A DNA stretch of 16,353 nt from FW021-bin31 sp964478125. Its GTDB lineage: Bacteria > Bacteroidota > Bacteroidia > Chitinophagales > Chitinophagaceae. The stretch is taken from the NCBI GenBank assembly GCA_964478125.1, contig CAYZGR010000069.1, positions 1 through 16,353 of the forward strand, written 5' to 3'. The notes below the pieces were generated by a model, which saw only the letters and a program-made list of their open reading frames with translations, ran no database searches and had not been told where the DNA came from. A program made the translations under genes and the position numbers. The first letter of the stretch is position 1. Each line of letters opens with the position of its first letter. Shown one piece after another: positions 9,024-14,240 of this stretch.

Positions 9024-9031
9024 CAAAGTTA
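9024..9031 (-). promoter_or_regulatory. -7 promoter box of trpS
   Basis: Minus-strand TAACTTTG is an exact TANNTTTG match. Its last base is 7 bases from the A of the trpS ATG, so the transcript would begin within about 0-4 bases of the start codon (leaderless or nearly so). No TTTG occurs at -33. The box lies in the 66-base divergent region shared with the ABC ATPase promoter. Confidence 0.5.
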
Positions 9032-9051
9032 AGCATAACCAACAGAAATGT

Positions 9052-9059
9052 TACCTTTG
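9052..9059 (+). promoter_or_regulatory. -7 promoter box of the ABC ATPase / adenosyltransferase pair
   Basis: TACCTTTG matches TANNTTTG exactly and lies 23 bases upstream of the ATG at 9083. The -33 position reads TTAA rather than TTTG. It is back to back with the trpS promoter box at 9024-9031. Confidence 0.5.
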
Positions 9060-9082
9060 AAAAATTAATCAACTTGCTGTTC

Positions 9083-9793
9083 ATGAGTTCGGTTATTCAT
9101 GTAAAAGATCTGCGAAAGAATTATTATATAGGTAAAAACGAATTACCTGTACTAAAAGGTCTGAATTTTAACATCAATACCAATGAATATGTCGCTTTAA
9201 TGGGCCCATCGGGCTCTGGCAAATCCACATTAATGAACATCCTGGGCTGCCTTGATACTCCTAGTTCGGGCGTCTACATATTGAACGGCCAGGATGTCAG
9301 TAAAATGGACGATAACAGCCTCGCAGAAATACGCAACAAAGAAATTGGTTTTGTTTTTCAACAATTTAACCTGATGCCCCGGTTGAGTGCTATGGAAAAT
9401 GTAGCGCTTCCTTTAATTTATGCCGGCATTCCCAAAAAAGAAAGAGAAGCCCGCTCATTGGATTTACTGGACGAGGTGGGATTGGGGGATCGTGCAGACC
9501 ATAAACCTAATGAACTTTCCGGAGGGCAATGTCAACGGGTTGCGATCGCACGCGCCCTGATTAACGATCCGTCCATTATATTAGCCGATGAACCTACCGG
9601 GAATCTGGACACCAAAACTTCCATCGAGATCATGGGTATTTTCGAAAGGATTCACTCCAACGGCAATACGGTTGTGTTGGTGACCCACGAAGAAGATATC
9701 GCCGAACATGCCTATCGCATCGTGCGGCTGCGTGACGGAATCATTGAGAGTGACCGGCAAAATGAAAAAACTGCAATACAAGAAACAAAATAA
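9083..9793 (+). CDS. ABC transporter ATP-binding protein (LolD/MacB type)
   Basis: ATPase subunit of the LolD/FtsE/MacB group, which powers lipoprotein release or efflux together with a separate membrane permease. Numbered from the ATG at 9083 (236 residues): Walker A GPSGSGKST at 41-49, Q-loop region FVFQQFNLMP at about 90-99, signature LSGGQ at 145-149, Walker B IILADEPTGNLD at about 165-176, switch histidine in LVTHEED. The ADEPTGNLD form is typical of this group. A longer in-frame start at 8966 would overlap trpS and adds no family-like sequence, so it is rejected. The residue after LSGGQ is Cys where Gln is usual. No permease gene is adjacent, so the partner must be encoded elsewhere. 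The adenosyltransferase gene follows after 10 bases. Confidence 0.93.
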   Translation: MSSVIHVKDLRKNYYIGKNELPVLKGLNFNINTNEYVALMGPSGSGKSTLMNILGCLDTPSSGVYILNGQDVSKMDDNSLAEIRNKEIGFVFQQFNLMPRLSAMENVALPLIYAGIPKKEREARSLDLLDEVGLGDRADHKPNELSGGQCQRVAIARALINDPSIILADEPTGNLDTKTSIEIMGIFERIHSNGNTVVLVTHEEDIAEHAYRIVRLRDGIIESDRQNEKTAIQETK

Positions 9794-9803
9794 AGTTCTT
9801 CTA

Positions 9804-10364
9804 ATGGCATTCAGGATCTATACAAAAAAGGGAGATCTGGGTAAAACTTCTCTTATAGGCGGTACCCGTGTGTCCAAGGGAAGCCTCCGTATCGCAACAT
9901 ACGGTGCGGTAGATACGCTAAATTCCTACATGGGATGGGTGGCCGACCTTCAGACAGCGGAAGAAGTGCGATCTCTTTTACGCAAGATACAAGACCGTCT
10001 TTTTACCATTGGTTCCAGACTGGCCTGTGATCCTCAGAAGAAAATCCGAATGCAATTGCCCGGATTAAAAGAGGATGATATTCATCTTCTGGAGAAGGCG
10101 ATAGACAACATAGATAAGAAGGTACCTCCCCTTCGCTCCTTCATACTCCCGGGGGGCCACGTTGCCGTTTCTGCCTGTCATATCACACGTTGTCATTGCC
10201 GGGAGGCCGAACGGCTTTGTGTAATGCTTAACGAAGAAGAAAAAAGTACGGATCCCCTTATCATCCCCTATTTGAACAGACTGAGCGATTATCTGTTCAT
10301 GCTTTCCCGGTATACCGCTTTACAACTCAATGTGGAGGAGGTTGCCTGGAAAGCGGAAAAGTGA
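9804..10364 (+). CDS. PduO-type cob(I)alamin adenosyltransferase
   Basis: Transfers the adenosyl group of ATP to cob(I)alamin to make adenosylcobalamin. The ATG at 9804 gives 186 residues, normal for the PduO/MMAB family. The N-terminal ATP-binding segment is visible as YTKKGDLGKTSLIGG (residues 6-20), slightly diverged from the usual YTRTGDDGTTxLxGG form. It is followed by YGAVDTLNSYMG (33-44). The helix carrying the catalytic Arg and Glu is CREAER (132-137), and the family C-terminal motif is YLNRLSDYLFMLSRY (156-170). An in-frame start at 9708 lies inside the upstream gene and is not family-like. It is probably co-transcribed with the ABC ATPase and ends 10 bases before the convergent cytochrome gene. 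No cobalamin riboswitch is visible upstream. Confidence 0.93.
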   Translation: MAFRIYTKKGDLGKTSLIGGTRVSKGSLRIATYGAVDTLNSYMGWVADLQTAEEVRSLLRKIQDRLFTIGSRLACDPQKKIRMQLPGLKEDDIHLLEKAIDNIDKKVPPLRSFILPGGHVAVSACHITRCHCREAERLCVMLNEEEKSTDPLIIPYLNRLSDYLFMLSRYTALQLNVEEVAWKAEK

Positions 10365-10374
10365 TAAAAAAGTC

Positions 10375-10899
10375 TTATTTCTCCTTACCCATCCGCTTCA
10401 AAAACATTTCCTTTCTATTATCTCTGCCCTCTTTATAGGTTTTATACATAGAACTCATCCTGGATAAATACAATTCCGGGTTAGACGTACCTCTGTGACA
10501 CACTACACAGTTGATTACCTGCACCTGTTTGGGTTTGGGATCAGGAAAATGAGGTTTAAAATATTTCTCATTGATTTCATTGGTCATTCTTATCATTCCC
10601 CGGGCAATCTCTTTTTCAATTTTGGCATCACTGGAGAAATCCAGTTTACGCGGATTATCTTTTCGCGGGGCATGACAATAACCACATTGCACGGCTAAGG
10701 CATTGGCATAGCCATGCATAAGATCGAATAGACTGTCCCGGGAAATATCCTGAGGAAGCACCTTGAGGTTTTTCCATTGAGGTTGTGGCCTGGAATCTTT
10801 TACAGGATTTTGTTGAGGGGTAAAAGCATAAAATTGTATCAAAGAAACCCCAAAAACGATTCCGGCAATAACGCTGAGCGATTTTTTTCTGATTTTCAT
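10375..10899 (-). CDS. Diheme c-type cytochrome (reaction-centre cytochrome-like fold)
   Basis: Exported electron-transfer protein of 174 residues. An N-terminal hydrophobic segment (about 9-25, after MKIRKK) is a signal peptide or membrane anchor. There are two CXXCH heme-attachment sites: CGYCH at 72-76 and CVVCH at 131-135. Each is preceded by a helix carrying a candidate axial methionine: M61 in LMHGYANAL and M105 in MIRMTNEIN. This helix-then-CXXCH layout matches the PF02276-type repeat of the photosynthetic reaction-centre cytochrome subunit, a fold also found in non-phototrophic Bacteroidota. The partner is unknown. It ends 10 bases from the convergent adenosyltransferase gene and follows the ABC permease on the same strand after 104 bases. 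No -7 box is clear upstream, so it may be read from the exporter operon. Confidence 0.88.
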   Translation of the reverse strand: MKIRKKSLSVIAGIVFGVSLIQFYAFTPQQNPVKDSRPQPQWKNLKVLPQDISRDSLFDLMHGYANALAVQCGYCHAPRKDNPRKLDFSSDAKIEKEIARGMIRMTNEINEKYFKPHFPDPKPKQVQVINCVVCHRGTSNPELYLSRMSSMYKTYKEGRDNRKEMFLKRMGKEK

Positions 10900-10958
10900 A
10901 CTTTTTCAATTTAAGAGAAATCAGTGTTCAAAATACAACAAAATATTATAAACCAAAA

Positions 10959-10997
10959 TATAGATTTTATTAAGGCTTTTATTTTTCGAAATCTATA
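10959..10997 (-). repeat. 9-bp inverted repeat downstream of the ABC permease
   Basis: Perfect arms TATAGATTT and AAATCTATA (10959-10967 and 10989-10997) enclose a 21-base loop just after the permease stop codon. On the minus strand the second arm is followed by TTTT. The stem has only one G/C pair per arm, so it is at best a weak terminator between the permease and cytochrome genes. Confidence 0.35.
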
Positions 10998-11003
10998 AAT
11001 GAT

Positions 11004-12308
11004 TTACCTACGTACCACCCATTTCAGCATTTCTTTCAAAGTAACTTTCTTACCATATAACAGGATACCGGTACGGTATATTTTAGCAGCCACCCAGGTG
11101 GTAAAAATAAAGCCGGCAATAAGGAATACAATAGATAATATCAATTGCCAGGCGGGCACACCATAAGGTATTCGCGCCATCATAACCAAAGGAGAAGATA
11201 ATGGGAAAATACTGCAGAATACCGACAAAGCGCTATTGGGCTCTTGTATGGTACTGAACATAATAAAGAACGAAATAATGATGGGCATGGTAACCGGTAG
11301 GGTCAGCGTTTGAGATTCTGTCATTTCCTGATCTACGGCAGAACCAACTGCCGCAAAAAGTGCCGCATATAAGAGGTATCCACCCAAAAAATAAAATATA
11401 AAACATACAATAATTTCTGCCACGGGCAGGATACTAAGCAGGTTCTTTACTTGTTCAAAAGCTTGCGCAGCTTGCAGATTGCGCTCCGTTCCCACTTGCT
11501 GCATGCTTTGAAGGGATTGAACATCCGGGAAAAAAGAGCCGGCTACAGAAAACCCGATAAAACCTAAAATTATCCAGATAATAAATTGCGTAAGCCCTAC
11601 CCCTCCTATTCCGATGATCTTTCCCGTCATAAGTTGAAAAGGCTTTACTGAAGAGATCATCACTTCTGAAATACGGTTCGTTTTTTCTTCTGCCACGCCA
11701 CGAAGAACCTGCGTACCAAAAAGCAGCAGCGCGAAGTATATCAAAAACCCCGAAACATAGCCGATGGCCGAAGAGGCATAGGTTAGATATTGAGTATCAT
11801 TTGCAGTACCACCGGAAGAAACAGGCTGTGATATAGAGACATCAACGTCCATTTTTTTCAACGCCTCTTGATCAATGCCGGCTAAAATCATCCGCCTTTC
11901 CTTGATGGTCTGATTAATCTGGCCGGTAATATATAAATAAGAATTTAACCCCAATTGATTTTCAGAAAAATATACAAATCCCCTGGGATCCTGCACATCA
12001 ATATCAGGAATATACAACAGACCATCGAAGCCCTCTTTTTTATATACCCTGCGCTCCCGTTCTACCGATTTGCCACCCATAAAAGTAAAAAAAATATGCT
12101 GCCCATCCTGAATATGTCCCTGAAACAACCCACTATCATCAACCACTGCGATCTTCTTGGTCCCCTTGCTTCCCCCTGCAACAAGAAACACCTCTAACGC
12201 TATAAAACCAATAATGATAAAAGGAATGAGTAAAGTAATAATGATAAATGATTTTTTCTTAACACGCGATAAATATTCCCGTTTTATAATCAACCAGTTC
12301 TTATGCAT
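11004..12308 (-). CDS. ABC-2 type transporter permease (NatB/YhaP-like)
   Basis: Membrane subunit of an ABC-2 exporter, 434 residues. One membrane helix lies at about 21-43. A large extracytoplasmic domain (about 50-170) comes next. A cluster of helices follows: about 176-200, 228-256, 292-322, 338-352 and 388-410. The loop GVAEEKTNRISEVMISSVKP (about 204-223) is the conserved coupling segment of this permease family. NatB/YhaP relatives are linked to sodium or peptide and antibiotic export; the substrate here cannot be assigned. The ATPase gene ends 10 bases upstream on the same strand, so the two form one exporter. Confidence 0.92.
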   Translation of the reverse strand: MHKNWLIIKREYLSRVKKKSFIIITLLIPFIIIGFIALEVFLVAGGSKGTKKIAVVDDSGLFQGHIQDGQHIFFTFMGGKSVERERRVYKKEGFDGLLYIPDIDVQDPRGFVYFSENQLGLNSYLYITGQINQTIKERRMILAGIDQEALKKMDVDVSISQPVSSGGTANDTQYLTYASSAIGYVSGFLIYFALLLFGTQVLRGVAEEKTNRISEVMISSVKPFQLMTGKIIGIGGVGLTQFIIWIILGFIGFSVAGSFFPDVQSLQSMQQVGTERNLQAAQAFEQVKNLLSILPVAEIIVCFIFYFLGGYLLYAALFAAVGSAVDQEMTESQTLTLPVTMPIIISFFIMFSTIQEPNSALSVFCSIFPLSSPLVMMARIPYGVPAWQLILSIVFLIAGFIFTTWVAAKIYRTGILLYGKKVTLKEMLKWVVRR

Positions 12309-12318
12309 AATTTATCAT

Positions 12319-13224
12319 TTAGTTCTGAACCAATTCAATAAAGACCTCGTTAATGGAAGGCAAGATCTCGTTAAAGGATTGGATAGCATACCCTTCCCGC
12401 ATAAAGTATTTCAATACGCTATTATTTGCGGTTTCCTCACAGAGTTTCACTCTCAACCTGTTCTCCTTAACCGATTCAATTATAAAAGCATCCGGTTTAA
12501 CGGATGCTTCTATAAATGGACGATCCAGCGAAATGCTAAATTCATTTTTCTTGAAATCTTCTTTTATTTCATTTATTTTGCCATCTAATACTTTTTTCCC
12601 TTTGTTCACCAAAACCACATGCTGGCAGATCTCCTCTACCTGCTCCATCCGGTGTGTGGAAAAAATAACGGTAGTCCCTTTTTCACATAAATCGTAAATT
12701 TCTTGCTTGATCAAATTAGAATTGATCGGATCCAATCCGGAAAAGGGCTCATCCAGGATGAGTAATCCCGGCTCATGAAGAATGGTAGAAATGAATTGTA
12801 CTTTTTGCTGCATTCCCTTACTCAGGTCCCCCACTTTTTTATTCCACCAATTGGAAAGTTCGAATCTCCGCACCCAATACATCGCTTTAGATCTGACGTC
12901 AGCTTTTGTCATATTTTTTAGCTGTCCCAGATAAAGTAGCAATTCGCCAACCTTCATTTTCTTATACAAACCCCGTTCTTCCGGCATATAACCTATACGG
13001 CTATTGTCTTTTATTGCATTAAAGGGTTTACCTTTAAAATAAATATCTCCTGCATCGGGATATAGGATCCCGGTGATCATACGAAGCAAAGTAGTTTTGC
13101 CCGCTCCGTTCGGCCCTAATAATCCGAAAACGGCGCCTCCCGATAATGTAAAACTGATATCATCTACCGCCTTATGAGCAGCATAATACTTTTTAAGATG
13201 GGTAACGGTTAAAAGGTCTTCCAT
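12319..13224 (-). CDS. ABC transporter ATP-binding protein (NatA/YhaQ-like)
   Basis: ATPase of the ABC-2 exporter, 301 residues. Walker A GPNGAGKT is at 37-44, the signature LSKGMQQKVQ at 134-143, and Walker B LLILDEPFSGLDP at 154-166, with the switch histidine in STHRMEQ at about 189-195. The LSKGMQ form and the C-terminal extension ending EVFIELVQN (DUF4162-like) are typical of NatA/YhaQ-type ATPases. The ATG at 13224 places the first strand directly at the family start. It is the first gene of a two-gene operon with the permease. A near-consensus -7 box (TATCTTTA) lies 10 bases upstream of the ATG. Confidence 0.94.
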   Translation of the reverse strand: MEDLLTVTHLKKYYAAHKAVDDISFTLSGGAVFGLLGPNGAGKTTLLRMITGILYPDAGDIYFKGKPFNAIKDNSRIGYMPEERGLYKKMKVGELLLYLGQLKNMTKADVRSKAMYWVRRFELSNWWNKKVGDLSKGMQQKVQFISTILHEPGLLILDEPFSGLDPINSNLIKQEIYDLCEKGTTVIFSTHRMEQVEEICQHVVLVNKGKKVLDGKINEIKEDFKKNEFSISLDRPFIEASVKPDAFIIESVKENRLRVKLCEETANNSVLKYFMREGYAIQSFNEILPSINEVFIELVQN

Positions 13225-13234
13225 GCAAACTCTT

Positions 13235-13242
13235 TAAAGATA
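13235..13242 (-). promoter_or_regulatory. Candidate -7 box of the NatAB-like operon
   Basis: Minus-strand TATCTTTA differs from TANNTTTG only at the last base. It lies between the DUF3127 terminator (13256-13293) and the ATPase start at 13224, which is where a promoter is needed. The implied leader is only a few bases. Confidence 0.35.
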
Positions 13243-13255
13243 TAAATACATTATT

Positions 13256-13293
13256 ATAAAAAAATCTCCTTGCTAACAAGCAGCAAAGAGATT
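13256..13293 (-). terminator. Intrinsic terminator of the DUF3127 gene
   Basis: On the minus strand, AATCTC, a one-base mismatch and TTGCT pair with AGCAA, the mismatch and GAGATT: 6 + 5 base pairs around a 7-base loop (13263-13293). Seven T residues (A tract at 13258-13264 on the plus strand) follow at once. It lies 25 bases beyond the stop codon of the DUF3127 gene and before the exporter promoter, so it separates the two units. Confidence 0.85.
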
Positions 13294-13318
13294 CTTATTT
13301 ATAGCGACATAATGCTTA

Positions 13319-13732
13319 TCAAAAAGGTAAGTCATCTTCCGAAGAATCTTCGTTAGCAGAACGGTTATCACTATCAGAAGCAGGATCGTTCATGGGGGGA
13401 GGTGGAGTCGGTCCACCGGTTTGACCGGATGCTCCCCCTCCGGATGTAACAGGGGTTGCTTCAACCTTTTCAATTCTCCAGGGTCTCACATCCGTATACC
13501 AGCGACCGTTATACTCTCTGCTTTGAAGGTCTACTGATACTTTGACTGTATCCCCCGTATGAAGCGCTTTCACCTCATTTAACCGATCTCCCCACACGGT
13601 ACAACATACGCTCTTAGGAAAGTTGTCACCATATTCCACCACAAAGCCGCCTTTCTGCCATGGGCCATTTGCGCCTTCGCCACTTTGAACTTCTAATATC
13701 TGCTGAACCTTGCCTGTGATCTCTAAAGCCAT
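13319..13732 (-). CDS. DUF3127 protein with OB-fold-like body and SSB-like acidic tail
   Basis: Protein of 137 residues recognised as DUF3127, a family common in Bacteroidota and without an assigned function that I know of. Residues 1-91 look like a compact beta-rich, OB-fold-like domain: MALEITGKVQ, then GGFVVEY, SVCCTVWGDR (41-50), GDTVKVSVDLQSREYNGRWY (60-79) and VRPWRIEKVE. A Gly/Pro-rich linker (about 97-113) leads to an acidic tail ending EDDLPF. This body-linker-acidic-tip layout is that of single-stranded DNA-binding proteins, whose tip is typically DDDIPF. A nucleic-acid-binding role is inferred from this and from its position divergent to dnaA. It has its own promoter and a strong terminator, so it is monocistronic. 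No classical SSB motif was sought by alignment. Confidence 0.88.
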   Translation of the reverse strand: MALEITGKVQQILEVQSGEGANGPWQKGGFVVEYGDNFPKSVCCTVWGDRLNEVKALHTGDTVKVSVDLQSREYNGRWYTDVRPWRIEKVEATPVTSGGGASGQTGGPTPPPPMNDPASDSDNRSANEDSSEDDLPF

Positions 13733-13766
13733 TTCTATTCTTTTTAAACGATTAAGATTAAGAATT

Positions 13767-13774
13767 CAAAGATA
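13767..13774 (-). promoter_or_regulatory. -7 promoter box of the DUF3127 gene
   Basis: Minus-strand TATCTTTG is an exact TANNTTTG match. At 19 bases upstream the sequence is TTTT, one base from TTTG, within an eight-T tract. The expected start gives a leader of about 28 bases before the ATG at 13732. Confidence 0.6.
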
Positions 13775-14007
13775 TAAATTCCCTAATCGAAAAAAAAGTT
13801 TTTCTCATAAAAAGCATTTAAAAAGATTAAGAATCAGTATGCTACGTTCATTGCTTCAACCTAAATCGGAGATGATACAAATAAAGCAATTATAACAAGC
13901 GTTTATTAAAACAAACCTATATGCAAGAACTTATGCAAAGAAAAAAATATACTAAAGAATGTTTTTACCGTAGCATATATCAGCAAAGGATTAGGCATGA
14001 TTACTCG

Positions 14008-14060
14008 TTATTTTTGATAATATGGCAATGTAATTCCGTAATACCTCTTATCAAAAATAA
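14008..14060. repeat. 13-bp perfect inverted repeat with opposed -7 boxes
   Basis: Arms TTATTTTTGATAA (14008-14020) and TTATCAAAAATAA (14048-14060) are exact reverse complements separated by 27 bases. Each arm contains TATTTTTG, a full -7 match: plus strand 14009-14016 and minus strand 14052-14059. The two boxes face each other, and neither has a TTTG at -33. The structure could be a regulator operator, a cruciform, or a pair of overlapping promoters. Confidence 0.7.
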
Positions 14061-14107
14061 AAAATGAAAATCAATTTTTTTTTTCAACAAATTATTAAGA
14101 ATTTCGC

Positions 14108-14154
14108 TTTCCCGGTTTTGTCAGCTGGACCGTCTACCGGGAAAATATTTTTTT
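14108..14154 (+). terminator. Terminator-like hairpin and T7 tract upstream of dnaA
   Basis: Arms TTTCCCGGT (14108-14116) and ACCGGGAAA (14136-14144) form a perfect 9-bp stem with a 19-base loop that can itself fold (GTC/GAC at 14120-14122 and 14128-14130). After ATA come seven T residues (14148-14154). On the plus strand this is an intrinsic-terminator layout, 86 bases before the dnaA start. The minus strand has no T tract after the stem. It could end transcription starting near 14009-14016, act as a dnaA attenuator, or shield dnaA from upstream transcription. Confidence 0.6.
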
Positions 14155-14181
14155 ATAATTGAATATAATTTTATAAATTTA
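14151..14181 (+). promoter_or_regulatory. Candidate dnaA promoter (imperfect)
   Basis: TTTT (14151-14154), 19 bases, then TAAATTTA (14174-14181) is one base off consensus in each element. It would start transcription near 14187 with a leader of about 50 bases. It lies just after the terminator-like hairpin, a position that would make dnaA independent of it. Weak because the region is AT-rich enough to give such matches by chance. Confidence 0.3.
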
Positions 14182-14240
14182 GACTTCCTGCCATAATCAA
14201 GGAGCTTGAAGTTTCATTCTACATAAACCACGCTAAAAAA

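Larger units (their letters stand above)
13733..14240. other. 508-base AT-rich intergenic region between DUF3127 and dnaA
   Basis: No gene of convincing length is present. It holds the DUF3127 promoter, a direct repeat TATGCAA (13920-13926 and 13932-13938), a 13-bp inverted repeat (14008-14060), T-rich tracts, and a terminator-like hairpin (14108-14154). A 9-bp inverted pair TATGCTACG / CGTAGCATA (13838-13846, 13969-13977) is also present and could be chance. No exact DnaA box (TTATNCACA) was found on either strand. TTATGCAAA at 13931-13939 and TTTTCAACA at 14082-14090 are each one mismatch from known box forms. It is a reasonable place to look for an origin or dnaA autoregulation, but the evidence is weak. 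Confidence 0.6.

Noticed and set aside
8966..9082. N-terminal extension of the LolD/MacB-type ATPase by 39 codons
   Set aside because: The extension overlaps trpS and its promoter region and has no family-like sequence. The ATG at 9083 begins directly at the conserved first strand and follows a perfect -7 box.
9708..9803. N-terminal extension of the adenosyltransferase
   Set aside because: It overlaps the ATPase gene in another frame; the family begins at MAFRIYTKKG (9804).
10900..11003. Possible cytochrome promoter TTTG-N18-TATTTTGA on the minus strand
   Set aside because: The -7 element matches only if a base is skipped, and the region is so AT-rich that such matches are expected.
13838..13977. 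9-bp inverted pair TATGCTACG / CGTAGCATA
   Set aside because: The arms are 122 bases apart, and one such pair is expected by chance in a 500-base region, so it is not called as a functional repeat.
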